Of a stretch of 64,000 bases of DNA, positions 10,855 through 22,074 are shown piece after piece; position 1 is the stretch's first letter, and each line of letters opens with the position of its first letter. Source of the DNA: Hypericum androsaemum (Eukaryota; Streptophyta; Magnoliopsida; Malpighiales; Hypericaceae); the NCBI GenBank assembly GCA_963995505.1, contig OZ023199.1:6753906-6817905 (forward strand), written 5' to 3'. The translations under genes were made by a program, and so were the position numbers. The notes under the pieces were generated by a model that made no database searches, had not been told where the DNA came from, and saw only the letters and a program-made list of their open reading frames with translations.

Positions 10855-11870
10855 GGGTAAATTACTGTAGCACCCCTCTTGTTTGACTTAATCGACGATT
10901 TAGTTCCTCTAGTTTCGAAAAATATTCTGACATCTCTCTTCTTTGATTTTATTATACTCTGCGGTCCCTGGCGTCGGAATATTCGATTTTCTCCGGCGAA
11001 TGGCCACTTGAAAAGACAAAAATACCCCCTTCTAATCTTTTACTGTCTAAACACATGAACACCCAATTCATGAACACCTAAAATCGAACCTTCCTGATTG
11101 CGGAATCCCGAGCGTCGAGAGTACAAGGGGCTAGAACCTTCCTGATGCACACGATTACGAAATCCTGAGCTTCCTCCGTCCCTCTCCGTAACAGCTCAAT
11201 AAGTTTCTACGCCAGAAAAAGTTTCAATGCAGAAATTTCTGCAAGCGAAAGAGGATACGGTGGTCGGGAGGAGGTAGGGTGCATGGGAGAGGAGGAGATC
11301 GGTGGCGGAGTCGATGTTGCCGAGCTCTATCCACCGCCTGATCTGGCGGATGACCAGCCTCGAGTGGTACGATGACGAGGAGATCGACGGCGACGACGGA
11401 GACTGCAACAACGACGGTTGAGGCACTGGCGGCGAGGAGGCAGAGCCGGAGGATACCGAGTTTGGAGCAGCGTTGTTGTTGTCCTCGATCAAATTCTCCG
11501 ATCTCGCAAAATCTATCACCAGCGAGTCTTGAGATTCCCAGTTAACCGGCGTCGTTTCCATTCTTTCCTCTCTTTAACAAAGTCGGTGCCGGGAGAGTCT
11601 AGAAGGAGGAGGAGGAGAGAGAATCGGTGTTGGTGATGGAATTTGAAGGAGGGAGGAAGAGGAAAAAGGGAGATGTGAGGGACGAGTAAATACAAGGGGG
11701 TATTTTTGTTTTTTCAAGTAGTCCTTCACCGGAAAAAATTGAATATTCCGACGCCAGGGACCCCAAAGTATAAAAAAAAATCAAAAAAGGGGATATCCAA
11801 ATTTTTTCAAAACTAGAGGGACTAAATCGTCGATTAAGTCAAACAGGAGGAGTGCTATAGTAATTTGTCC
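10855..11870. mobile_element. Pack-MULE nested in MULE-A (long-TIR family 'T1')
   Basis: Long imperfect inverted repeats of about 170-180 bp begin GGGTAAATTACTGTAGCAC on the left and GGACAAATTACTATAGCAC on the right arm. Shared inner words include TTTGACTTAATCGACGATTTAG, GGTCCCTGGCGTCGGAATATTC and CAAAAATACCCCC. The flanks AAATTTTAG and ATATTTTAA form a decayed 9-bp duplication (7 of 9 bases). The interior carries a fragment of a host gene (11196-11561) and no transposase, which defines a Pack-MULE. The same TIR family recurs at 17173-17937 and, more diverged, at 44106-45916. Confidence 0.85.
11196..11561 (-). pseudogene. Captured N-terminal fragment of a LisH/CTLH (RanBPM-like) gene
   Basis: The frame opens METTPVNWESQDSLVIDFA, runs through SENLIED and a Ser-rich linker, then YHSRLVIRQIRRWIELGNID and LLLSHAPYLLP. 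This is the LisH plus start-of-CTLH arrangement of plant RanBPM-related proteins of the At1g06060 type, as I remember that family. After LLP the frame shifts by one base: the neighbouring frame continues DHRILFRLQK, the next conserved block, and then stops. The captured piece therefore ends within what would be about residue 110 of the parent. It lies wholly inside the Pack-MULE on the minus strand. Function is unlikely, although a truncated transcript is possible. Confidence 0.72.
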
Positions 11871-12359
11871 ATATTTTAATGTTGTCAATTTTAATCTTCT
11901 GTCAATTTCTTTTTTTTTGTTAATTTTTTAGAGCGGGGGATTTAGGATTTTTGCATTTTTTTAGGGGTCAATTTTAATATATTTTATGTGATTTTAGTTT
12001 CGGATGGTATTTTCTTTCCTTTTAAAATATTTCCATAACTATATTATCCCTAATTTTTAGCTTGATTTAATTTATAGTTGTTTGCCAATATTGCTCTTCC
12101 TTGCCATTCAATCCCATTTGATCCTTTTTAGTGGGGACAATGGTTGTCCCCACTAAATTTGAACCCTCTTTATTCCATCGCCCAAGCTGATTTTGCGCTT
12201 ATCCCGGTGGAATCATACATTGACATAAGTTATTTTTTCCCCTTAGATTATATGATATTCGAACACCAGTTAAACAATAATGTACATTAGCCATGCGTCA
12301 GATTTGCGAACTTGTAATAAAAGAGATTACATAGAAATAATTTTGAAATTTTGTATTCA

Positions 12360-12570
12360 AAATATGTTGTACTATTATCTAATGCCGAAATATCATGGCA
12401 AGATATACTATTGTATATCTCATGTTTGTACCATTGTTCTGACATTTGTATGTCGCGTGTTGTACCATTGTATACCGCATTTGATCATTGTATGTCGTTT
12501 GTTTCACCATTATATAACGCATTTATATTAGTATAAACTGCATAATTGTATGTCGTGTGTTGTACCATTA
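12360..12570. repeat. AT-rich minisatellite, copy B
   Basis: This is the counterpart of the array at 6316-6600, with units such as TTGTACCATTGTATACCGCAT. It is shorter and more diverged. Frames over it are artefacts. Confidence 0.7.
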
Positions 12571-12642
12571 TCTGATTGTTTGAGTATTTAGGTGAAAAGT
12601 CAAAAATGTCCCTACAAATTATGGGAGTGATTCCCACAGAAT

Positions 12643-13234
12643 CAATATTTTTAAAACTGCAGTATGACCGCTAACCGGGACCAAATTTAGGTCGATTTTT
12701 GCCTATAACTCAGCCTGCAGTTCGATCGGCCAAAATCTGGTCGGACCGCCCGGTTGGGTGCTTCTGGATGACCCGGTTCGTCCGGATAAGAAAATTTTGT
12801 GTTTATTTTTTCTATTTTATTGGATTTAATTTAGAAACAAAACCTCAATTTCCATGCTCGGAGCGTATACATCACTTTTGGATCGCAACAAACTTATATT
12901 TTTAACAATTCTCGATAATTTGCCAACTAAGTTAAACGAATTTGATTAATATGTCGAACAAGAAAATTTGTATAATCATCTTCTTGTACTTCTAGACTTG
13001 TTTAATTCATGTTTGAAGACTTTGTTTGGATAATTGTATAACAAAGTCACTAAATATTTAAATTTATTTGATATTTTATCATTTTTATGCTAAATTAAAT
13101 TTATTAAACCTTATTTAATAATATTAATATAAAATAGAAGTCCTGGTCTGACTAGTGATCCAACCAGTCATACCAGGTGGACCAAAATTTTTAAGAATTC
13201 CGGATCGCCTTCCGGGTCGGTTTTAAAAACATTG
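12643..13234. mobile_element. hAT-like MITE, family 'H2' (592 bp)
   Basis: The terminal inverted repeat is CAATATTTTTAAAACTG on the left and CAATGTTTTTAAAACCG on the right arm. It is flanked by CACAGAAT (12635-12642) and CACGGAAT (13235-13242), an 8-bp duplication with one mismatch. A second copy of the same family lies at 45202-45806 and shares TTAGAAACAAAACCTCAATT and the AAATCTGGTCGGACCG word. Confidence 0.83.
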
Positions 13235-13910
13235 CACGGAATGATTAACCACACATGCGTCTCCTTTCCATCCAACAGCCCACAACCCAAACCCAATCCA
13301 CCCTAGACAGGGCTGAGGCCCAACCCGAAAAAAGCCCACAAACCTGCTAAACTGATCAACCCAAAGAAGTTCGACTGCCAACCCGATGTGAAAAATGGGC
13401 TGATGGGTTATCGGTCGGTTTAATCCAACCGGGCGGTGCCAAATCGGTATTGTATTTTGGGTAGCCCAAAACCCCGCCAGACTGACAAAACGACGTCGTA
13501 TTTATGGGGTATAAATACCCTATTACCCAGAAAAAAAAGGCCTCCTGGCTCCTTCCTCTCAATCTCTCACTCACAGACCACAGTAGAGTTACGACAAAAA
13601 GAAGAGCTGAAGCCTCCACCAAAAATTGTTCAGTGGCAGTGTCATCTCGATCACGCATCGGTCAGCTATGGACACTGGACGCCGGTTAGTGGGAGGAGGA
13701 CAGAGGACTTGCAGTGGTTAAAAATGGACACTAGACACCGGTTAGTGGGAAGGGGTATAGATGAGGAAGAAGGGTTATAATTGACTTTTCTATATGTTAT
13801 TTATTGTATTTTGAATAATTGAGGACCTTTTGTGGATATTTTTAAAACACAGGATATTAAATATCTATTTCTAATATCACAGGGTACTTAAGTGTCTTTT
13901 ATCCTTATTT
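13235..13910. other. Intergenic stretch specific to duplication copy B
   Basis: This piece has no clear counterpart in copy A. It contains ACGACGTCG next to a TATA-like GGTATAAATACCC at 13508-13520, followed by a CT-rich leader-like stretch, which resembles a core promoter. The open frames here (13436-13780, 13356-13658) match nothing I recognise. A directly repeated GTGGACACTGGACGCCGGTTAGTGGGA type segment occurs near 13675 and 13725. No gene is called. Confidence 0.35.
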
Positions 13911-14040
13911 TAAAACATATTTGGAAGCATAGTCATCAAAACATATTTTCTACTTGTGCTTTCGCACGCACAAAACAAATCATTGCAATGTGCAGAGATG
14001 CAAATCTATTTTCGCACACAGATGGCGAAAACACAGGAGT

Positions 14041-15174
14041 TCACAAAAACACAAGCACTCAGAAGCAGTAGTTCAAGACAGCCGATAAGCAAGTTTTGTC
14101 TAAACTTCCCTTCCTCGACATGCAATTTGCAGCAAAGACAAGAGGCCAAGGAGGACCTTGCACTAAGTAGGATGTATTTTGCCATTATCTTTAATATATA
14201 GGGGCATTTGCCCCTCCACTTCCACCCAAACAAAAATTTGCAGCAAAGACAAACTAGAAATTAGAGGCAGCTTAAGTAGATCTGGGGTAAGCTGAAAGAG
14301 TAGCCAGCCTCAGTTTCTGACTCCAGCAACTAAGGAGGCATATTGCTTCCTCCAAATTAACATCTTCACATAACCCACTCTTAAATGGTACAGTTTATCA
14401 ATTTAAGTCCAAGAGGAACTTGGTCATTGCTGTCTTTAGAAGGCAACAGGAAAAATCTGCATAGCAAGAAGATTCCAAGAGAGCCAACCAACCTAGTTCA
14501 TCAAAAGAGATAATCTTTGCAAGGGGATAACAGTAACCAAATCCTGCTAGTGTCACAACAGCTCAAATAGCAATTTCCAATATATTCCAAGAGAGCCAAC
14601 CAATCCATTTCATACCCAATATATCTACATGTCAAGACTGAAACATTATCCTGATGCCCTAATCCAACACATAGTTTTTTGTCATATGAAGTGAAGGGAC
14701 TGAACTTGCGGATGGGTTACCAGCAAAATATTTCTGCTACTGACAATAAAAGCCGAAGTATCATGCTCCTCCAAGTTTGTTTTCCCTGTCTCTCAACACC
14801 CAACCGTGTTAGTAACCATAATTTGAACCCAGGTTGAAGTATAACATGACTTCTAGAACAATCAATTCAACTGCAACAATATAAGAGAACAGAAGAAGCA
14901 AACTAGAATATAATCCCCAGAACAAAAGCTTATACAAAGAATACATTCGCTTGCCATTCATCATCATCATACAGGACCCAATATCATAAGAAAGAAGGAT
15001 CTCAGAACAGAACACAGATTATTCACATAGAGATTTAGAGAGCATAACAGAAAATTCATCGCCAGAGCAACGCAACAGGGAGAATCGAGACAGAAACACC
15101 AAAACTAATTTCATAAGGCACAATTGGCATATTAATACAGAAGGAAGACAGTCATATACATTGATCAAGCACAT
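14041..15174. other. Intergenic region downstream of PEX7, no gene recognised
   Basis: I see no exon-like sequence with family identity. The phrase TTCCAAGAGAGCCAACCAA occurs twice (about 14473 and 14587). The small open frames here have no recognisable domain. Confidence 0.4.
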
Positions 15175-15180
15175 TTTATT
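15175..15180 (-). terminator. Candidate polyadenylation signal for PEX7
   Basis: AATAAA on the minus strand (TTTATT on the plus) lies about 65-70 bp past the PEX7 stop codon, a usual place for a plant near-upstream element. Confidence 0.45.
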
Positions 15181-15245
15181 ACTGTCGCTCATGAAAATAA
15201 AAATGGGGGAAGCTCTCACAGTCGAAGCGGGAACATATTATCTTA

Positions 15246-16202
15246 TCAAGGAGCTCTAGGGTCAGTCCCATTCTGCCAAACGTAAACCATCTGGTCCCAC
15301 CCGGTGCTCGCCATCAACCCATCGACAAGCACACTCATATCCACCCCAACCGCAAACTCCGTGTGCTGATCGTATCTCCCGACCAGCGCATCCTCGAGTG
15401 CAAAGTCCCACAAACACACCGTCATATCATACGAGCAGCTCACGAGCAAGTTCCTCCTGTGGGGAGAGAACTTGAGCCTCCTCACGGCATACCCGTGGCC
15501 ATTCAAAACCGTGATAGGAGCCCTATAACTCCTCACATCCCAAACCCTAACCGTCCTGTCTACCGACCCTGTCGCGATCAGGCACTCGTCGTACTTGTTC
15601 CAATCACAGGCCAGGACCTCGGACTCGTGTGCGGGTATGATCATGGTGGACCCGGGCTCCCGGACGTCCCACACCCGGACCGTGCAGTCCCCCGAGGCGG
15701 ACGCGAACACGTCGGTGTGCCTAGGGTTCCACGAGACAGAGTACACGCAGTACGCGTGCTCCTTGAAGGTCCGCACACTGGCGGGGCGGTCGAGCGTCCA
15801 GAGCTTCACGGTGTCGTCCCACGAGGCCGTGAGGAACGAGTCGCGGCGGGTCGGGTTGTAGTCCACGGAGTGGACCTCGCGGGTGTGCTCCTGGAGGGAG
15901 CGGACGGGGTTCTGCGGCGGGGGGAGGGAGGTGTCGAAGAGCTTCACGGAGCCGTCGGCGACGGCGGCCACGAGGAGGGAGTCGTGGGACTCCGACCAAG
16001 CGAGGTCGTAGACGCCGTCGGCGGTGTCGAAGGCGGCGAGCTCGGTGAGCGGGGCGGAGGGCGCCGGCGGGAGGGAGAGCACGTGGATCCGGCCGTTGCC
16101 GATGATGCCGAAGTTCTGGGCGGTAGCGACGGCGAGGCGGGACTCGTGGAAGGGGCTGAACTGGACGGAGTAACCGTTAAACGGCGTCTTGAACACCGGC
16201 AT
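15246..16202 (-). CDS. PEX7: Peroxisomal PTS2 receptor PEX7 (WD40)
   Basis: PEX7 binds the N-terminal PTS2 signal of matrix proteins in the cytosol and carries them, with PEX5, to the peroxisome membrane. The 318-residue frame opens MPVFKTPFNGYSVQFSPF, typical of the family, and is close to the 317 residues of Arabidopsis PEX7. The WD-type repeat ends visible in order are VKLFDT, VKLWTL, VRVWDV (twice), VCLWDF and VYVWQN. They cover the whole chain, as expected for a beta-propeller with no extra domain. The coding region is GC-rich and has no intron. High GC leaves long antisense frames (15363-16217) that are shadows. The start is the first Met of the frame that matches the family; MENKADSS in another frame is not related. 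Confidence 0.95.
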   Translation of the reverse strand: MPVFKTPFNGYSVQFSPFHESRLAVATAQNFGIIGNGRIHVLSLPPAPSAPLTELAAFDTADGVYDLAWSESHDSLLVAAVADGSVKLFDTSLPPPQNPVRSLQEHTREVHSVDYNPTRRDSFLTASWDDTVKLWTLDRPASVRTFKEHAYCVYSVSWNPRHTDVFASASGDCTVRVWDVREPGSTMIIPAHESEVLACDWNKYDECLIATGSVDRTVRVWDVRSYRAPITVLNGHGYAVRRLKFSPHRRNLLVSCSYDMTVCLWDFALEDALVGRYDQHTEFAVGVDMSVLVDGLMASTGWDQMVYVWQNGTDPRAP

Positions 16203-16436
16203 TTCTCCGTTTTCTGATCTAGGGATTTTGACTTCCCCGCTCTTGGGTTCCCTCCCTCTCTTGGGTTGACTGGGGAAGAGCTATCCGCTTTATTTTCCAT
16301 CTATTGAGCAAACTACAATTTAGTATCTACATCTCGATGCTATCTCATTTTGGTACACAATTGAAAGGATGGCAATTAGATCCTTATCTTGAGGGTCTAC
16401 CTTGATCCAGACTCGAAGGGTCCAAGACCCGTTGAC

Positions 16437-16646
16437 TTATTGAAAGAGCACAGAATTCAAGAGAAGCTCATTATCGCACCTCGCCTCATTGAAGATAATA
16501 CCATTACGAAGCAACCACAAGCCCCAAGTAATAACAGTGAAAATCACGAAACAAATTCTCAATTTTAACTTACCCAACTTCAACTTTTTTGATTTGTTTG
16601 TTTGATTTCTTTGTATTGATTTGTTTAATGAATGAAAATATTCCAT
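16437..16646 (-). mobile_element. Possible LINE reverse-transcriptase tail remnant
   Basis: The short minus frame contains VITWGLWLLRNGIIFNEA, which resembles the W-x-x-W-x-x-R-N-x-x-I-F motif near the end of plant LINE ORF2 proteins. Nothing else of the element was found. The call is weak. Confidence 0.3.
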
Positions 16647-17172
16647 TGCTATTTGAAAACTATCGAAAGATAATTTAAATTTTTTTAATTAAATATTTTA
16701 TAAAAAATACAGACCCGCGGGTCGCCCTGATCCTGAGCGGTTTTTTAGGACTCAGATCCTGTCCGAATCCTTATTTTTAAAGAGAATAAGGGTAAAAATC
16801 TGGATCAATCATTTAAAAAGAGGGTAATGATCTGGGTCTTATGGATCCTACCTGGATTCTGCTTATTGCCATCCCTAACAATTGATGGCTTCCATAGGTT
16901 AAATTTTGCCACTATTTTAAAATCTCATTTAACTAAATTATATAAATTAGCCTAACGAATGTCCGATACGAAAAAAATATTCCGGAATTCCGACTGGAAA
17001 TTGGAAAGAACGGCTGAGATATTTGTTTTTATTTTCTATGGAATTCGATATTTTTCCTCGACGTGTTATCTCTATCATGATTATTCTTAGTTTATAGGTC
17101 AATTTTGACTTCATCGCTTTAATATACAGTAGCAGATTAATGCTATTTGATTTTGACCTGCGCTTTTGTTAT

Positions 17173-17937
17173 AGGGAAAATTACTGTAGGGTCCTCGTGT
17201 TTGACTAAGTCGACGATTTAGTCCTCCTATTTCAATTTTTTTTACAGTCTCCCGTGTTTGATTTTATTATACTCTCGGGGTCCCTGGCTAGCGTCAGCAG
17301 CTTTTTTTCATTTTTGTCACTGAAATGATCAAAATACCCTTGTCAGGTCAACCTAAACCTCTGATCATCTTTTCCGACAATCTTTCGAGCAAACACCACC
17401 TTCTAGTTATCTTCTCTGACGAACTCCAGTCTATCTTCCATGTGGATAAATCCATTATAACCATTCAAAGTGCATTTCTTCTTCATGTTTTTTATCACAT
17501 CCTAAACAAATCCAAGCATTAAAAGGGATCCCGAAAAAAAAAATCAGAAAGAAACAAATCTTCAAGCAGCTCTTCAAAGATTTTCAAGCAACTCTTAAAT
17601 AATTGACATAAACCAAATGCAATGTGGGTCAGATCTAACCACGAGAAAGATTCAAGCTTTAAGGCCTTCTCCACTTCTTCAAAAAAACCCAAAATTTAGG
17701 ATTTGGGAGACGATAAAGCTGGGTCTTGGTCAGGCACCGAGACCAGTGACGACCATGATGGGCTTGTGGGAGGAGGCCAGGGTCTGGTACGGCGCGGGAG
17801 AGTGGGCGGTTAGGGTCCAATTGTGGGAGATAGGCCCGAAAGTATAATAAAAATAAATACGTGAGAAAATATTTTTTAAAATAGAAGGGACTAAATTATT
17901 AATTTAGTCAAACACGATGGACCATACAGTGATTTGG
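17173..17937. mobile_element. MULE of family T1 (MULE-C, about 765 bp)
   Basis: The left arm begins AGGGAAAATTACTGTAGGG and the right arm reads GCCAAATCACTGTATGG. Inner shared words are GTTTGACTAA, TTTAGTC and TTATTATACT. The flanks share CTTTTGTTAT (17163-17172 and 17938-17947), giving a target duplication of 9-10 bp whose exact edge is ambiguous. The interior (17350-17850) is not repetitive and holds a short Gly/Trp-rich frame (17617-17847) that could be captured host sequence. I do not recognise the source. Confidence 0.8.
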
Positions 17938-18107
17938 CTTTTGTTATATTTTGTTAGATTTACAATAATCTCAAAACTATTTATTAGAATATAACTAATT
18001 GCTAAACTTAAAAGAGTGGTTCAAGATTTTAAAAATTTCCTACCCTCTCTCTTAAAAACCATTATTCTTTTGCTAAAAACTCTTTACGTTCACAAATTAC
18101 GAATGTG

Positions 18108-18300
18108 ATTAGTGTGTAAATACTCATTTATTTGTTGTGTGTTTCAGTCATGTTTAGTCATGTTTTCAGTTATTTTCGTCTTGTCTTATTGAGTCTTGTG
18201 TCGTGGAGAGAATTCCTAAAGTTTGTCATATTTTGTGATAGGTATTTGGAGTGGTTCGTGAAATTTTGGAGCATGGATTAGAAGACGAGGTGATTGGAGC
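18108..18300 (+). mobile_element. Fragment of Ty3-type LTR (start only)
   Basis: TGATTAGTGTGTAAATACTC resembles the first 20 bases of the solo LTR at 20119. Both continue into a region with a GTGCACGATCG/GTGCGATCG word about 200-260 bp later. The rest of the LTR is not evident. Confidence 0.4.
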
Positions 18301-20113
18301 GATCGCAAGAACCTTGGGTGCGATCGTCAACACCATTTTGGTTGCCAAGGGGACTTACAGAAGTTATTGAATTTGCATGACTGGCGATGCGAAGGGGTCT
18401 TACAACTGCCAGTTCCTTGAAATTCCACCTATTCTGGACTTCTTCTTCAGTCAGGTATTTTACCCATTTTAAGTTGGTTCGATCTCTGGCCTCATATTCT
18501 GACTCTAGGACATTAGAATACACTGTAGCTTTTTCCTTTTTATGGCCTCTGTTTTGGCCATTAGAACATTTAGTTAGGAATGACTTCTTCTTTGGTTTCC
18601 TATTTCTCCTTGTCAGAAGCACGTAGTCTAGCTCGTTTATGCTTGTGCTATAAAGCAAGAAGCATCACTTCTATTAGGATCACCTACGGGACACGACCAT
18701 CATCATCTAAACTTTTGCTGCGCACAAATTAACATGTTAGGTTTGTTCAAATGATAGATAGCTAACATGGTGGACCCAATTTCACTTTTTCAGGTAGGCA
18801 TTGTAGCGGTCGTCTTGCGGTCTAACCAAATGTATCCGTACTTGTGGGGATGTTCCTCTTGCTCCTCGATCTTTGCATTATGTTTCCTTGTGTCTTCCTC
18901 TCACGTCTCGAATATAGACATGACAACTGTCCGAGGTATTAATTACCGCACTCGACTTTATTATAAAATAAAATACGAAATATCGAGATTATTTATTGAA
19001 TTGAAATAATGAAACTGTCATCATAACGAGAATGCTAAAATTTTGGAAAAAGGTTGATCATTATTATTGAAAGAAAAACGTGATGATGCATGCAGCAAAA
19101 GTTCTCTACGATCCTACTCTGATCCCGAACCCCTCCAGATCGATTTGAAATATGTAACATACGAACAAATGAGTTGATTTAACCCAGTAAGTGGAACAAA
19201 ACAAAATCGGAACAAATACAGTTTATGAACACAAATACATTATCAAGCTTTTTAGAACCGTACAGAGGTCACTTATGTGACTATCTTAACCAACTAACAG
19301 ATTAGGACTCCGGAGCCTAATAGAACCATATCGGGATTCTCGTAGGAGATAGATAAACACCTCTTCATTCTCGAGTTGCAGGCTCATATGACGATAGAGT
19401 ATCCCTTCTATGAACCCGGATAGTTTTCACGCTCCCCGTACATTCGATCGTACACATCTAGGGTTATCCGGTAGTCTCCTTATAGAATATGTACAAACCA
19501 CAGGACCCAGAAGGACGTGAGAACAATCCCGGATGTCATATCATTAAAATATATCAGATCATATCAGAACATATTAGAACATATCAGATCATATCAAGAA
19601 TAGATCAGAACTTGTTAACAAATCAGAAATCTGAATCGGATCAAAGAATAGTACGAAACAAAAATCATAAACGAGTCAAATAAACCATATGAAACCATAC
19701 AGAAATCAGAACCTATCATACCTCGATTTGTTTACCCCCAAATCTCAGAAATCAGAATTATACGAAATGAATATTAACAACATCCACTTACTTGACGTCG
19801 TTCCTAATCTCTAAGATTTCCCGAAAGATCCTCCAGCAATCCTTCCAAAACCCTAAATGAAATCCACGTTGTTTTTATAAGGAGGCAGTCTTACCATCCA
19901 AAAATACAAGGTTGCTTAGGAAGCTTACCCTTTCCTTCCTGATTCGACTGGTCCCATCGAAGTGGATGCATTGGTTGATCCATTCTCAACACCTTCAGTA
20001 AGGGTGTACACACGAGTTCTCTTATAATGGTACAACTCGAATTTTTATAAAAACGGTGTTAAAGACTTACCCTCCACCTTTGATTTTTATGAATACATGC
20101 CCTCTCCTAGCAC
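18301..20113. other. Repeat-derived intergenic region, no gene recognised
   Basis: A minus-strand frame at 18278-18658 (126 aa) has no family I know. From about 19010 to 19960 the text resembles a retrotransposon LTR in minus orientation, with a TATA-like TTATAAAAAC on the minus strand near 19875. There is also a local repeat of ATATCAGAWCATATTAGAAC at 19548-19600. No boundaries could be fixed. Confidence 0.35.
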
Positions 20114-20118
20114 GTTCT

Positions 20119-21615
20119 TGATGAGTGTGGAAATACTCTATCATCTATGTATGTCTTAGTGTTAGTTTTCCGTTATTTCTAGTATTTTTTTTGTTATGTA
20201 TTGATGTAATGTCATATTTCTTGCTTTGAATATTTTAGTGTAGTTCTTGTGATCTTCATTACATTTTGTTCATGTTTATTGCTAGGAGACTTTGTGGAGA
20301 TGCGAGGAGGATATTGGTGCACCTTGGATCGTGTCAAAGATGATTGGATCAGCCGTGAAGAATGGTGCACGATCGGACCTCGACGACATTGGGCAGACTG
20401 ATCTTGAGTGACTCAAATGAAGATAACTTTCGCATACAAAGTCCGATGGAGACTAGAGAGGCAGTTCTGGAAATAAGACATATGTGGCTACAACTTTGTC
20501 TGTAATGGTCTTCTTCAAATTCGGAGTCTAAGAGGGTGAAAAATGCGTCTAAATTCAAGCTTCAAATCTGAGAACTTGCCTAGCCGAGATGAGCCAGAAT
20601 TCGTGAACCATTTTAGGCCCATTTCGGGATTGTCCATGGCTTTACTTGGCTGGAACTTTAGGAATAGTTTAGTTAGTTTGAGTTGAAAATTTTTGTATAA
20701 ATAGCCATTGACTTTCCTTGCAAGCCAACCTAGAACTTAGAAATTTTAGACAACTTAGATATTTTTCCAAAAATACTCACCAACTCCACTCTCTCTCTCT
20801 TTTGGAGAGAAACTTGGCTCACCATTGTTGGAGCTTGTAGAGAACTTAAAGGGGAACTTTTGGAAGTTTGAAGATCATCTTGAGCTTTCTCTAACCCCCT
20901 CTTTTATGTTCATGCTTTACTTGCTTTATTTAATGGATGTGTTTAGTTGTGTAGTTGATATGTGTGAGTAGTTGATTAGTGGGTTAGGTTGCTTGATGGC
21001 ATCTACTTAGCCTATGGTCTAGTGGGGTTAAAATGCTAAGGTTTTGTGAACTAGTTAATGAGTTTAATACTTAATCTTGCTTGATCATCTTGATTATGAT
21101 CGTAATTAATACTAATCACCAGGAGGAGTTAGGATTGATGGACAATTTAACTAGTTAATTAGTTGCCTTTTGATGAGGGATCTCATTAGGTAGTTAGTTG
21201 TCTAAAGGGTGATGGTTATAATTAGTAATTAATTAGATTAGGTGGCTAATTAGTCACAAGAGTACGATTAGTACAACTAAGGTTAATTAATGATCGATTT
21301 AGACTAATTAATAGCGGAAGCGTTGATTAGTTACTTTAGAAACACCCAAACTATAACACGAACTTAATAAACCCCATATGCCATTTGATTATCTAGGTGT
21401 CATTGGTGTCAAGCCCACTCTTTCCTTTATTGTTAAAATCATCTTCTAGTTTAGTCGTTGTAGTAACCAACTCGTGTTTGGAATTGACAAATCTATTACT
21501 TGTAGTCCTAAACTACTGGTCAAGTCGTATTTGTGGCCTAACACTTAGTCCTTGTGGGACGACAATCCCTTACTTACTCTTTATTGCAAGAAGGGTGTAA
21601 AAATCTTTCCTTTCA
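20119..21615 (+). mobile_element. Solo LTR of an Athila/Tat-like Ty3 element (1.5 kb)
   Basis: The LTR begins TGATGAGTGTGG and ends CTTTCCTTTCA. It is flanked by a perfect 5-bp duplication, GTTCT (20114-20118 and 21616-21620). The end region, GACGACAATCCC to AAGGGTGTAAAAATCTT, parallels the end of the LTRs at 49637 and 55946 read on the minus strand. A promoter TATAAATA lies at 20696-20703. No internal region follows on either side, so it is the product of LTR-LTR recombination. Minus-strand frames in it are chance. Confidence 0.82.
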
Positions 21616-21620
21616 GTTCT

Positions 21621-22074
21621 CCCGAGTCAGATTTTGTTCCTCACCTTTATCAAAAGTTAGAATTTCATGGGTTTCTCTAGGATGGTAGAATAAGGCGGCC
21701 CGAGCCTCTATTTAAGCTAGTTTCGGTGCAAAACCCTAACCCTTCCAGGGTTTCATGAAAAATTCTAAAAAGTCCCCCGAATTTATTAGTACATGCCAAT
21801 TACTCCCTTAAGTTTAGATACTTAATATTTAAGTTTCTCAATTCACACTTCGAGCTTCCACACAATTTCTTCCTCCAATTCTGATAGCCACTCGTGTTCC
21901 TTATCTAGTCTAGGAGTGCTTTTGCTTTGATGGAAATGTGGGCATCCGAAGCTCGCTTAATCTCATTGATAAGTAAGCAAAAACTTCAAATCCAACTCGT
22001 TCTACTAAGTTCAGCAGAGTCGGCCATTGCCGACTCTTTCACTTATGATCTCCACCATTTTTTTCATGCGCATG
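21621..22074. other. Intergenic stretch, nothing recognised
   Basis: This AT-rich, repeat-like text contains the word GGCCATTGCCGACTC. It shows no conserved reading frame, terminal repeat or domain. Confidence 0.3.

Larger units (their letters stand above)
9510..12166. mobile_element. Mutator-like element (MULE-A, 2.66 kb) in the CPD upstream region
   Basis: The element is flanked by a perfect 9-bp target duplication, TCTTTATTC (9501-9509 and 12167-12175), the length typical of Mutator elements. The ends form an imperfect inverted repeat (GGATTTGGATTCAGTGG against GGGTTCAAATTTAGTGG). The undisturbed target, CCATCTTTATTCCATCGCCC, is preserved in paralogous copy A at about 6138-6157, which proves the insertion and its boundaries. 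No transposase is visible. The left part holds a CT-rich leader, a possible splice donor at about 9829 (CTCAG/GTACTC) and an acceptor near 9898, so it may carry captured gene pieces. It also hosts a minisatellite and a second, nested MULE. Confidence 0.88.
7231..14040. repeat. Segmental tandem duplication, copy B
   Basis: This block repeats copy A in the same orientation. It has been lengthened by a MULE at 9510-12166, an hAT-like element at 12643-13234, and about 0.6 kb (13243-13900) without an evident counterpart in A. The matching right edges are 6955-7070 in A and 13910-14030 in B (CATATTTGGAA to TTTTCGCACAC). Confidence 0.82.

Noticed and set aside
13436..13780. Plus-strand frame of 114 codons after a TATA-like element
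   Set aside because: There is no recognisable domain, a repeated segment lies inside it, and there is no splice or stop context typical of a gene. It is kept only as an intergenic note.
15363..16217. Long plus-strand open frame of 284 codons opposite PEX7
   Set aside because: It is the antisense shadow of the GC-rich PEX7 coding region. Its Gly/Arg/Val-rich composition has no domain.
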